Source: Paramicrobacterium humi (GTDB lineage: Bacteria; Actinomycetota; Actinomycetes; Actinomycetales; Microbacteriaceae). Taken from it: DNA of 64,000 nt. How positions within the stretch are numbered: position 1 is the first letter of the stretch; the number at the start of each line of letters is the position of its first letter. The DNA is taken from the NCBI RefSeq assembly GCF_900105715.1, contig NZ_FNRY01000001.1, positions 1,922,001-1,986,000 on the forward strand. Reading direction: 5' to 3'. Shown here piece by piece: positions 28,638 through 39,058 of this stretch. The notes beneath the pieces were generated by a model. It ran no database searches. It was given only the letters and a program-made list of their open reading frames with translations, and was not told the origin of the DNA. The position numbers and the translations under genes are program-made.

Positions 28638-29531
28638 ATGAACACAACACCCTCCTCATCTCCGCGCACGCGAGCCCTGGTTCTCGGCGGCGGAGGCTCC
28701 ACCGGCAACGCGTGGCTGATCGGCGTGATCGCCGGCCTTTACGATGCCGGACTGGACGTCACGACAGCCGATGTGACGATCGGCACCTCGGCCGGCTCGA
28801 CAGCCGCCGCCCAGATCGCCGGCGCCACGCCGCCCGAAGTGTACGCCGCCACGGTTGCCGCCCCGCCGTCGCGCACTGGACCGGCAGGGGCTGGTCGGGC
28901 GCCCGGCAAGCCGGTCGCGGACCAGCTCGAGCGGATGACGGCGATCATCGCCGCCTCATCGGATGCCGCCGACTACCGTCGCCGGATCGCCGCGGCGGCG
29001 CTCACGCTCGACGCGGCCTCGGACGGCTCCTGGTCGGCGCGCTGGCACGCGATCGTCGCGAAGCGGCTGCCCAGCCCGCACTGGCCCGCGCGAACGGTGC
29101 TCATCACGGCCATCGACGCCCGCAGCGGGGACCCGGTCGTCTTCGACCGCGACAGCGGGGTCGACCTCGTCGACGCCGTCGCCGCGAGCTGCTCGAGCGG
29201 CCTTCCCTTCGCGATCGGCGACGACCGGTACCTTGATGGCGGCTATCGCTCGAACGCCGACAACGCGGATCTCGCCGCCGGTTGCGAGCGGGTGCTCGTG
29301 CTCTCGCCCTTCGGCGGCAGAACGCTCATGCCGCTCGAGTGGGGTGTGCACCTCGAGGCGCAGCTCGACGAACTGCGCGCGTGCGGGAGCAGCGTCGAAA
29401 CCGTCTTCCCTGACAGCGAGGCACTGTTCGGCACCAACGCGATGGACCTGTCGCTGCGCCCGAGCGCCGCCCGCGCGGGCTACGCCCAGGGGAAGGCCCG
29501 TGCCGAGCAGCTGAGTGAATTCTGGTGTTGA
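28638..29531 (+). CDS. Patatin-like phospholipase
   Basis: The product has 297 residues from the ATG at 28638. The oxyanion loop LVLGGGGSTGNAWLIGVI, the nucleophile elbow GTSAGS (GxSxG) and the DGG dyad motif (YLDGGYRSNADNADLA) are all in place. It is a probable lipid acyl hydrolase in the cytoplasm. It faces the XRE gene tail to tail with only 3 bp between. Confidence 0.9.
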   Translation: MNTTPSSSPRTRALVLGGGGSTGNAWLIGVIAGLYDAGLDVTTADVTIGTSAGSTAAAQIAGATPPEVYAATVAAPPSRTGPAGAGRAPGKPVADQLERMTAIIAASSDAADYRRRIAAAALTLDAASDGSWSARWHAIVAKRLPSPHWPARTVLITAIDARSGDPVVFDRDSGVDLVDAVAASCSSGLPFAIGDDRYLDGGYRSNADNADLAAGCERVLVLSPFGGRTLMPLEWGVHLEAQLDELRACGSSVETVFPDSEALFGTNAMDLSLRPSAARAGYAQGKARAEQLSEFWC

Positions 29532-29534
29532 GGT

Positions 29535-29762
29535 TCAGGAGCGCACGAGCAGGTCGCCCGGCGTGCACCGTAAGGCGTCGCAGATCGCGACGAGCGTCGA
29601 GAACCGGATCGCCTTCGCCCGGTCGTTCTTGAGCACCGACAGGTTCACGATGCTCAGGCCCACGAGCTCGCTCAGCTGGGTGAGGGTCAGGTTCCGCTCG
29701 GCGAGTAGCTCGTCGAGGCGACAGTGGATGCCGCTCGGCTCCTCGGCCGGTTCGCGAGCCAT
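29535..29762 (-). CDS. Small XRE-family transcriptional regulator
   Basis: The product has 75 residues from the ATG at 29762 overlapping the stop of the DUF2975 gene (ATGA). It is essentially one helix-turn-helix (LDELLAERNLTLTQLSELVGLSIVNLSVLKNDRAKAIRF). This is the YozG-like regulator usually paired with DUF2975 proteins. It is the last gene of the four-gene operon and the obvious candidate to bind the large inverted repeat upstream of the first gene. Confidence 0.88.
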   Translation of the reverse strand: MAREPAEEPSGIHCRLDELLAERNLTLTQLSELVGLSIVNLSVLKNDRAKAIRFSTLVAICDALRCTPGDLLVRS

Positions 29763-29800
29763 CAGACGAGCCCTTCCGTGTCGCGCTGCAGGCGCTCGCC
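29761..29800. repeat. 40-bp direct repeat, copy at 3' end of third DUF2975 gene
   Basis: The last 12 codons plus stop of the gene and the start of the next one are repeated almost base for base at 30408-30447 and 31016-31055. This copy differs by one base (C for T) from the other two. The coding sequence before it is strongly diverged. Confidence 0.85.
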
Positions 29801-30409
29801 GTGCCGCCACACCAGGGCGATGAGCAGGAGCACCGTGGCCAGGGCGAGCACCGGCCAGTTGAGGTCCTGCAGTTCGAAGCCGGCCGGCACCACCCACGCC
29901 TGAGAATCGGGGTCAGCGACGTGGAACCCGTCCGTCGGCATGCTCAAAGCGGCGACCGCCGAAGCGGTCGCGGCCGCCTCGAGCGCGGGGACGGCGATGC
30001 CAACCGCAGCGGCGAGGGCGGCGATCGCGACGAGCAGTCCGCGCGCCGCCCGTGCGAAGGGGCGGCTGCTGAGCAGACGGCGCGCCAGGACGATGACGCC
30101 GAGCGCTCCGGCGACGAACATCGTCAAGGGCAGGGCGATCGCGACCGAGCGGAGTGCGCGAGAGGCGTCCAGCGGCTCATCCGATTCGACGCTGATCGAG
30201 TCGTAGAACTGCGCGGTCTCCGCCGTGCTCGCCACGTCCGGGTATCCAGGCGCCGCGTAGCCGACGGAGAACGCGAACGGACGACTGTAGGTCCATTCCA
30301 CGAACCAGATCGCGAGGCCGACGGCGACGAGCCCGACGAGCGCGGCGATGACCATGATCGTCAGAAGGGCGCCGCGTCCCGCGACTGCCTTGAGGATCGA
30401 GCTGTTCAT
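29762..30409 (-). CDS. DUF2975 family membrane protein (third copy in operon)
   Basis: The product has 215 residues with four hydrophobic helices; an extracytoplasmic segment follows the first. The C-terminus GERLQRDTEGLV is shared exactly with the two upstream paralogues. ATGA overlaps connect it to both neighbours. The family is a membrane partner of small XRE regulators and is thought to sense a membrane signal; the signal is unknown. Confidence 0.8.
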   Translation of the reverse strand: MNSSILKAVAGRGALLTIMVIAALVGLVAVGLAIWFVEWTYSRPFAFSVGYAAPGYPDVASTAETAQFYDSISVESDEPLDASRALRSVAIALPLTMFVAGALGVIVLARRLLSSRPFARAARGLLVAIAALAAAVGIAVPALEAAATASAVAALSMPTDGFHVADPDSQAWVVPAGFELQDLNWPVLALATVLLLIALVWRHGERLQRDTEGLV

Positions 30410-30447
30410 CAGACGAGTCCTTCCGTGTCGCGCTGCAGGCGCTCGCC
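30408..30447. repeat. 40-bp direct repeat, copy at 3' end of second DUF2975 gene
   Basis: This copy is identical to the one at 31016-31055 and differs by one base from the copy at 29761-29800. It encodes the tail GERLQRDTEGLV and the ATGA junction. Confidence 0.85.
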
Positions 30448-31017
30448 CGCGCGGAACGCGATTGCGACAACAGTCAGCGCGAATCCCGCAAAGATTGACG
30501 GCCAGTATCCGGCTGGAGTGTTTGCTGGCATCGTGTCAGTCTCATAGCCGATCGAGGCGAACGCTCCATTGAGGCCGAGCGTCATGCCCATGTAGACGAG
30601 CAAGGTGCAGACGAACAAGCCCACGCCCGCCATGAACACGAGCCGTGCGTTCTGCCGGCTGAACGCGCGTCCTGCGGTGAGACTGCGGCACACGCCAATG
30701 CCGCAGGCGATCACGATGAGATAGCTGAGGGCGCGAGCGACGATGGCCATGACGAGTCCAGCGGTCGACAGCCACGGGATGTCCGGCGCCAGGAATCGCG
30801 CCTCGGTCACCGCCGCGACGGCGCTCACGCTGCCCACCTCGACGGTGCCCGGCGAGGCGTCGGCCGCGAACCGAGCGGTCACGAGAATGCCGTCTGGCGT
30901 GAACATCGAGCTGATGTCGATTATCGCGACGATGATGACCCACGCCGCCCCGACGGCGCCGAAGAGAATCGCCGAGCGGACGTCTCGCATCTCTTTGAAC
31001 GTGAGCTGCTGGTTCAT
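30409..31017 (-). CDS. DUF2975 family membrane protein (second copy)
   Basis: The product has 202 residues from the ATG at 31017, which overlaps the stop of the first copy. It starts MNQQLTFKEMRDVRSA, has four helices, and ends in GERLQRDTEGLV. Sequence identity with the other copies is low except for the tail and the cytoplasmic loop CRSLTAGRAFSRQNAR, equivalent to RGRPFVPLLRR and SSRPFARAARG in the others. Confidence 0.8.
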   Translation of the reverse strand: MNQQLTFKEMRDVRSAILFGAVGAAWVIIVAIIDISSMFTPDGILVTARFAADASPGTVEVGSVSAVAAVTEARFLAPDIPWLSTAGLVMAIVARALSYLIVIACGIGVCRSLTAGRAFSRQNARLVFMAGVGLFVCTLLVYMGMTLGLNGAFASIGYETDTMPANTPAGYWPSIFAGFALTVVAIAFRAGERLQRDTEGLV

Positions 31018-31055
31018 CAGACGAGTCCTTCCGTGTCGCGCTGCAGGCGCTCGCC
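31016..31055. repeat. 40-bp direct repeat, copy at 3' end of first DUF2975 gene
   Basis: This is the same element as at 30408-30447 and 29761-29800, again spanning the C-terminal codons and the overlapping start of the next gene. Confidence 0.85.
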
Positions 31056-31649
31056 GACGGTGAAGGCCGTCGCGAGCAGGGCGAGGACGACGCCGACGAT
31101 CATCGGCGTGAAGTCGAATACGGCGGCCGGCGGGAAGGCGGCCAGGTCCCATTCGGTGGCGAGCTCGAGGTTGGCGAAGGCGAGGGCCGCCCTGGCGAGG
31201 CTGCCGACAATCACGAGCACGAACGCCAGGGCGACGATCGACCGGCGAAGCAGAGGGACGAAGGGCCGGCCGCGGACGAGGGCGATGCACAGGATGCTGA
31301 TCGTCGCGGCGACCGAAACCTCGACGACCATGCTGAGCAGGGCGTGCGATCCGACCAAGAGCCGTACGAGCCCGCTCGCGTTGGCGACATGGGCGTCGGC
31401 GCCCGTGAACGTCGCGGCGGCAAGGCCGTTCGCTCCGGCCTCGGCGCCGGCCACGCTCGCGGCGGCATCCGCGCTCACCGGGATGATGAGCTCCTCGCCG
31501 ACGAAGGCGTTCACGATGCCGAGGACGCCGATCAGGGTCATGGCGAGGCCGAACAGCGCCGCGACGGAGGCGATGACGAGGGTGATGACCGCTGTCGCGG
31601 CATCCGTCTGTCTCTTTTTGCTCGGGAGGACTGGATTTCTCGCGCTCAT
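31017..31649 (-). CDS. DUF2975 family membrane protein (first copy)
   Basis: The product has 210 residues from the ATG at 31649; an in-frame upstream start at 31676 would lie inside the inverted repeat and is less likely. A basic N-terminus (MSARNPVLPSKKRQTD) precedes four membrane helices with an Ala/Gly-rich outer loop. The tail GERLQRDTEGLV is shared. It heads the operon of three membrane proteins and the XRE regulator. Confidence 0.8.
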   Translation of the reverse strand: MSARNPVLPSKKRQTDAATAVITLVIASVAALFGLAMTLIGVLGIVNAFVGEELIIPVSADAAASVAGAEAGANGLAAATFTGADAHVANASGLVRLLVGSHALLSMVVEVSVAATISILCIALVRGRPFVPLLRRSIVALAFVLVIVGSLARAALAFANLELATEWDLAAFPPAAVFDFTPMIVGVVLALLATAFTVGERLQRDTEGLV

Positions 31650-31657
31650 GGTCTGCC

Positions 31658-31706
31658 TAACGAAAGTCGATAACAACGATAATCGTTAAGTTATCGACTT
31701 TCGTTA
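31658..31706. promoter_or_regulatory. Large nested inverted repeat, probable operator of the DUF2975-XRE operon
   Basis: TAACGAAAGTCGATAAC (31658-31674) and its exact reverse complement (31690-31706) flank a 15-bp centre that itself contains the palindrome AACGAT-A-ATCGTT. The element is AT-rich in a 70% GC setting and starts 8 bp upstream of the first DUF2975 start codon. It sits between that operon and clpC, so it could control one or both. Autoregulation by the small XRE protein is the simplest model. Confidence 0.7.
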
Positions 31707-31831
31707 TGCGTGTCAACGTTCGCCCCTACACCGTCACGCCATGGGCGAACAGGGGGAAGTCTCGTGGGGATTGGTCGTTACGCTGTGTGTATCGACATCC
31801 GTCCCAGCCCGTGGTGTCGAAAGGAGTGAAG

Positions 31832-34372
<2,541 letters not shown>

Positions 34373-34385
34373 CCGCTTACACCGA

Positions 34386-34415
34386 AAGAGGCCGCTGATT
34401 CGTCAGCGGCCTCTT
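34386..34415 (+). terminator. Rho-independent terminator of clpC
   Basis: AAGAGGCCGCTGA (34386-34398) and TCAGCGGCCTCTT (34403-34415) form a perfect 13-bp stem capped by a TTCG tetraloop, 14 bp after the clpC stop. The base of the stem gives an A-tract on the opposite strand, so it can also act on the convergent ppx gene. Confidence 0.9.
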
Positions 34416-34509
34416 CGCTGCATTCGTGCCTATCAGGGGCCGTTCATTCGTGGCAAACTGCTCGAAGGACGCCGGGCCTTCGCGATTTGCCACGATTGAA
34501 GCGTGCGGC

Positions 34510-35436
34510 TCAGTCCAAGTGGTCGAGGTAGCGCAGCAGAACTCCCTCGCGCATCGCCCACGGTGACACGTCGAGCTCTTTCACGTCGAAGGCGCGCATG
34601 GCCTCCGAGAGCACGATGCCGCCCGCGACGATCTGGAAGGTGCGGTCGATCGTGATGCCCGGAAGCTCGGGTCGGGATGCCGCGGGAATGCGGGCGAGCC
34701 GCGGAACCCAGTCATCGAGCTGGCTGCGGCGCAGCAGCATCCGATCGCTGTCTCCCACGCCGTCGCGGACGGAACCCGCGAGGCGTGCGAGGGAGCGGAT
34801 CGTCTTCGACGAGCCGACGACCTGCGAGGGTGAGGGAAGCTCGTCGAACTCGTGCACCGCCTTCTCGAGGATGTCGCGGGCATGGCCGCGAAGGGCGTCC
34901 TGCTGCGCTTGCGTGGGCGGGTCGTCGGGCATGAACTCGATAGTTGAGCGGCCGGCGCCGAGCGGGACGCTGAGCCCGACCGTCGGGTACTCGTCTTTGC
35001 CGAGCGAGATCTCGAGGGAGCCGCCGCCGATGTCGAACAGCAGAATGTTGCCCGCGGACCAGCCGTACCAGCGGCGCACGGCGAGAAAGGTGAGCTTCGC
35101 CTCGTCCTCTCCCGAGAGCACCTGCAGGTCGATGCCCGTCTCGGCCGTGACGAGATTGAGCACTTCGGGTCCGTTCGTCGCCTCGCGGATCGCGGACGTG
35201 GCCATGGGAATGAAGCCGTCGAGGCTGCTGCGCTCGGCGAGTTCCGCGGCGCCGCGCACGGCGGCGACGATCGCCTCGACACCCTCGTCGCTGATCGAAC
35301 CGTCGTCCTGCAGATAGCGCATCAGGCGCAGCACCGACTTGTGGCTCGCCATCGGCTCGGGATGCGCGCCGGGGTGCGCGTCGACGATGAGCAGGTGAAC
35401 GGTGTTCGAACCGACGTCGAGGACTCCCAGGCGCAT
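34510..35436 (-). CDS. Ppx/GppA family exopolyphosphatase
   Basis: The product has 308 residues from the ATG at 35436 (MRLGVLDVGSNTVHLLIVDA); a GTG 27 bp earlier is in frame. The ASKHA phosphate-1 motif DVGSNT and the phosphate-2 motif LLFDIGGGSLEISLG are present. Actinobacterial short members hydrolyse polyphosphate or pppGpp. It is divergent from the acetyltransferase. Confidence 0.9.
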   Translation of the reverse strand: MRLGVLDVGSNTVHLLIVDAHPGAHPEPMASHKSVLRLMRYLQDDGSISDEGVEAIVAAVRGAAELAERSSLDGFIPMATSAIREATNGPEVLNLVTAETGIDLQVLSGEDEAKLTFLAVRRWYGWSAGNILLFDIGGGSLEISLGKDEYPTVGLSVPLGAGRSTIEFMPDDPPTQAQQDALRGHARDILEKAVHEFDELPSPSQVVGSSKTIRSLARLAGSVRDGVGDSDRMLLRRSQLDDWVPRLARIPAASRPELPGITIDRTFQIVAGGIVLSEAMRAFDVKELDVSPWAMREGVLLRYLDHLD

Positions 35437-35531
35437 AGAAGAACGATAGCGCGCGCCGTTCACCCGCCATCCAGCCAGCCGCTACTAAACTTGCGGCCGT
35501 TCGGGCGAAGAGCCCGGCAGGAGGGTGGGTC

Positions 35532-36035
35532 GTGGCAGAGTATCGAGTGCGCTGGGCGCGCACGAGCGACGTTCCTCTCATTCAGGCCCTCATCGAGCCG
35601 CTCGTGCAGCGGCGCATCCTGCTCGGCAAGGAGCGCGTCGTGTTCTACGAGGCGGTGCAGGAGTTCCGCGTCGCCGAGACGAGCGAGGGCGAGATCATCG
35701 GCTGCGGCGCCCTGCACGTGATGTGGGAGGACCTCGGCGAAGTGCGCACGCTCGCGGTCGCCGACCCGTGGCTCGGCAAGGGCGTCGGACACACGCTGCT
35801 CACGCAGCTGCAGGAGGACGCGCTCGAGCTCGGCCTCTCGCGCTTGTTCTGCCTGACCTTCGAAGTCGACTTCTTCACGCGCCACGGCTATGCGCCCATT
35901 GGCGAGGGCGTCGTCGCGCCCGACGTGTATTCCGAGCTCGTCCGCTCGACCGATGAGGGCGTGGCGGAGTTCCTAGACCTCGCTCGCGTGAAGCCCAACA
36001 CGCTCGGCAACACCCGGATGCTGCGCTCCCTCTGA
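35532..36035 (+). CDS. GNAT amino-acid N-acetyltransferase (short ArgA-like)
   Basis: The product has 167 residues with a GTG start preceded by AGGAGGGTGG. The acetyl-CoA motif LAVADPWLGKGVGHTLLTQL (RxxGxG/A type) and FEVDFFTRHGYAPIG are typical. Homologues in Actinobacteria act as stand-alone N-acetylglutamate synthases in arginine synthesis. No arg genes are nearby, so the substrate is inferred from the family. Confidence 0.8.
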   Translation: MAEYRVRWARTSDVPLIQALIEPLVQRRILLGKERVVFYEAVQEFRVAETSEGEIIGCGALHVMWEDLGEVRTLAVADPWLGKGVGHTLLTQLQEDALELGLSRLFCLTFEVDFFTRHGYAPIGEGVVAPDVYSELVRSTDEGVAEFLDLARVKPNTLGNTRMLRSL

Positions 36036-36275
36036 GCCACCGGGGTCGTGCGCATCCGCGCAGTCAACACCGCCGTTCGCTGCTCGTTTGAGCAAAGCGC
36101 GGAATCTGTCGGTGGCCGCCCCTAGCGTGTAGGCATCCGTTTACCGAGTGGCCGGAAAACGGCAACAGGGCGCCCATAGCGTTGCCACAGCATGGCGCGA
36201 GTGCCCGCGAGCATGCGTGGCACGCTGGTGCGCTGGGCAGCGGTGTGTCACCCGACGATAAAACCGGGGGATTCC

Positions 36276-38993
36276 TTGACGACAGCCCGCACCCACCGCA
36301 AGCCACTTCTCGCCGCGGCCGCGCTTCTCGGTCTCGCCGCCGCACCGCTCATCGCGGCGCCGGCGCTCGCGGCTCCCGACGGAACCGGGGTGGTGATCAA
36401 CGAGGCGTATCTGTCGGGCGGCAGCAAGGGCGCCGCCTACCAGCACAAGTTCGTCGAGCTGTTCAACCCGACGGATGCCGCTATCGCGCTCGACGGCACG
36501 TCGCTGCAGTACCGCTCCGCGAGCGGCACCGGCAAGACGAGCTCGACCGTTGCGCTGTCGGGAAGCATCCCGGCCGGCGGCTACTTCCTCGTCTCGGGCG
36601 GAAGCAACGGGGATGCCGGCGACGCGCTCGAGAACGTCAACATCATCGGCTCGCTCAACCCGAGCGGAACGACAGGCACCATCTTCCTCGTCGACGGCTC
36701 CGCGGCGATCACCCCGCCCGTCGGTGACGTTGCGGGAAGCGCCGGCATCGTCGACGCGCTCGGCTACGGCGGCTCCAACACATTCGAGACCGCGCTCGCG
36801 CCCGCGCCGGCAGGCAACACCGACGTGAAGTCGCTCACGCGAACAAATGCCGCCGACACCGACGACAACAGCGCCGACTTCACCCTCACCGCCGACATCA
36901 CGCCGCAGGGCAGCGGAAGCGAGACCGTCGGCACTCCGCCCGACGACTCCGGCGACGACGACACTCCGACCGGTCCCGGCGTCGAGAAGACGATCGCCGA
37001 GATCCAGGGCACCACCGACACGAGCCCGCTTGTCGATAAGCGCGTGACGACCACGGGCGTCGTGACCGCCGCCTACCCCGACGGCGGATTCAACGGCTAC
37101 TACATCCAGACCGCCGGCACCGGCGGAGCGATCGACCCGACGACACACGCGGCCTCCGACGGCCTCTTCGTGTTCTCAGCCGCCACGGTCGGCGCCGTCG
37201 CGGTCGGCGACCACGTTCAAGTGACGGGAAAGGTCACTGAGTTCTACGGGCTCACCGAGCTGTCTGTGGCCTCGCTCGCGGACCTCACCGTCCTCGACCA
37301 GGCGGCTGCGATGCCGACGCCCGTCGAGACGGAATTCCCCGACACGGATGCCGCTCGCGAGTCGCTTGAGGGCATGCTCGTCGCCCCGCAGGGGGACTTC
37401 ACCGTGACCGATGTGTACTCGGCGAACCAGTACGGCGAGATCGGCCTCGCCGCCTCTGACATTCCGCTCCTGAACCCCACAGTGAGCGGGCTCCCGGGCA
37501 CGAGCGCCTACGACGCCGAGGTGGCCCGCGCTGAAGCGGAGGCGGTGTCGCTCGACGACGGCTCGAGCTTCAACCTGCTGAGCGGCCCGAGCGCCGACAC
37601 CCCGCTTCCGTATCTGTCGCTTGAAAACCCTGTGCGTGTCGGCGCGGCGGTGACCTTCACCAAGCCCGTCGTTCTCGACTACCGCAATGACACGTGGAAG
37701 TTCCAGCCGACGTCGCTACTGACGGGAGCGAACGCCGACACGGTGCAGCCGGCGACGTTCGAGAACACGCGCACAGCGGCGCCCGAGAGCGTGGGCGGCG
37801 ACATCCGACTCGGAACCTTCAACGTGCTGAACTACTTCGCCACGACGGGCGATGAGCGCACGGGGTGCACCTACTACACCGACCGCGACGGCCATCCCGT
37901 GACCGTGCGCGACTCGAGCGCCCCCGGCTGCGGCGTTCGCGGCGCCGCTGACGCTGAGAACCTCGAGCGTCAGCAAGACAAGATCGTCGCCGCCATCAAC
38001 GCCCTCGACGCCGATGTGGTCTCACTTGAGGAGATCGAGAACTCTCTCGCCGCAGGGCACGACGACCGCGACTACGCGCTCGGGGTGCTCGTCGACGCGC
38101 TCAACGACGCCGCCGGCAGCGACGTGTGGGCATTCGTGCCGTCGCCTGCGCAACTGCCCGAAGGGGAAGACGTCATCCGCACGGCCTTCATCTACAAGCC
38201 CGCGGTCGTCGAGACCGTCGGTGACGCGCAGATTCTCATCGGCTCCGCCGCGTTCGACAACGCGCGAGAGCCCGACGCTCAAGCATTCAAGCCCGTCGAC
38301 GGCAGCGACGACGATGTGTTCGTCGTCGTGTCGAATCACTTCAAATCGAAGGGCGGCGGCGACGAGGCGACAGGCGACAACGCCGACCTGAACGACGGCC
38401 GCGGCGCCTACAACGGCGACCGCACCAGGCAAGCCGAAGCGCTCCTCGAGTTCGCCGACGCGTTCGCCGCGGAGCACGACACCGACAAGGTGTTCCTCGT
38501 CGGCGACTTCAACTCGTACGCCGCTGAGGACCCGATTACGACGATCACCGCCGCCGGGTATGTCAGCCAGGGCGCGAAGACCGGAGAGCAGACTTACAAC
38601 TTCGACGGAGCCGTCGGCTCGCTCGATTACATTTTCGCGTCGCCGGCCGCGGACAGGACCGTGACCGGCGCGGACGTCTGGAACATCAACTCCGTCGAGT
38701 CCGTGGCACTCGAATACTCGCGTTACAACTACAACGCGACGAACCTCTACGCCCCGGACGTGTATCGCGCGAGCGACCACGATCCTATGCTCGTCGGGAT
38801 TGAAGTCAGTCACGACAGCGGCACTCCCGGCCACGGCCATGGCAAGGGCCACGGCAAGGGCCACGGCCACGGGAACGGGCATGGAAACGGCCACGGGTCC
38901 GGTCACGGAAACGGACACGGAAATGGCAAAGGCCACGGCTACGGCCACGCCGGAGGCTGGCCTCTGACGGACGCCGCATGCCGCCGATATTGA
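36276..38993 (+). CDS. Secreted ExeM/NucH-family extracellular endonuclease
   Basis: The product has 905 residues from a TTG at 36276 with GGGGGA five bases before it; this gives a good signal peptide (RKPLLAAAALLGLAAAPLIAAPALAAP). A lamin-tail domain (about 35-150), an acidic linker, an OB-fold nucleic-acid-binding domain (about 235-345) and an endonuclease/exonuclease/phosphatase domain (510-843, with GTFNVLNYF, SLEEIEN, LVGDFNSYA and SDHDPM) follow. A His/Gly/Lys/Asn tail (about 848-894) ends the protein without a sorting signal. An ATG at 36192 would spoil the signal peptide. It is paired with the 5'-nucleotidase downstream. Confidence 0.9.
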   Translation: MTTARTHRKPLLAAAALLGLAAAPLIAAPALAAPDGTGVVINEAYLSGGSKGAAYQHKFVELFNPTDAAIALDGTSLQYRSASGTGKTSSTVALSGSIPAGGYFLVSGGSNGDAGDALENVNIIGSLNPSGTTGTIFLVDGSAAITPPVGDVAGSAGIVDALGYGGSNTFETALAPAPAGNTDVKSLTRTNAADTDDNSADFTLTADITPQGSGSETVGTPPDDSGDDDTPTGPGVEKTIAEIQGTTDTSPLVDKRVTTTGVVTAAYPDGGFNGYYIQTAGTGGAIDPTTHAASDGLFVFSAATVGAVAVGDHVQVTGKVTEFYGLTELSVASLADLTVLDQAAAMPTPVETEFPDTDAARESLEGMLVAPQGDFTVTDVYSANQYGEIGLAASDIPLLNPTVSGLPGTSAYDAEVARAEAEAVSLDDGSSFNLLSGPSADTPLPYLSLENPVRVGAAVTFTKPVVLDYRNDTWKFQPTSLLTGANADTVQPATFENTRTAAPESVGGDIRLGTFNVLNYFATTGDERTGCTYYTDRDGHPVTVRDSSAPGCGVRGAADAENLERQQDKIVAAINALDADVVSLEEIENSLAAGHDDRDYALGVLVDALNDAAGSDVWAFVPSPAQLPEGEDVIRTAFIYKPAVVETVGDAQILIGSAAFDNAREPDAQAFKPVDGSDDDVFVVVSNHFKSKGGGDEATGDNADLNDGRGAYNGDRTRQAEALLEFADAFAAEHDTDKVFLVGDFNSYAAEDPITTITAAGYVSQGAKTGEQTYNFDGAVGSLDYIFASPAADRTVTGADVWNINSVESVALEYSRYNYNATNLYAPDVYRASDHDPMLVGIEVSHDSGTPGHGHGKGHGKGHGHGNGHGNGHGSGHGNGHGNGKGHGYGHAGGWPLTDAACRRY
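38823..38957 (+). repeat. GH(G/N/K/S) low-complexity tail repeat
   Basis: A six-base GGCCAC/GGGCAT-like unit is repeated about 20 times in frame, giving alternating Gly-His with Lys or Asn (GHGKGHGKGHGHGNGHG...). Such tracts bind divalent metals or act as flexible surface linkers, and they can change length by slippage. Confidence 0.8.
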
Positions 38994-39058
38994 GACGTCG
39001 CAGCCCCGAACTGCAGACACCGCCCGTCCAGGGCACAGCACAGAGAAACAGGAGAGAA

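Noticed and set aside
31706-31831. 42-codon extension of ClpC upstream
   Set aside because: ClpC starts canonically at MFERFTDRA with a strong ribosome site at 31832; the upstream stretch is leader sequence.
38823-38957. CRISPR-like or tandem repeat array
   Set aside because: The repeat unit is six bases, in frame, inside a gene; it encodes a Gly-His tail.
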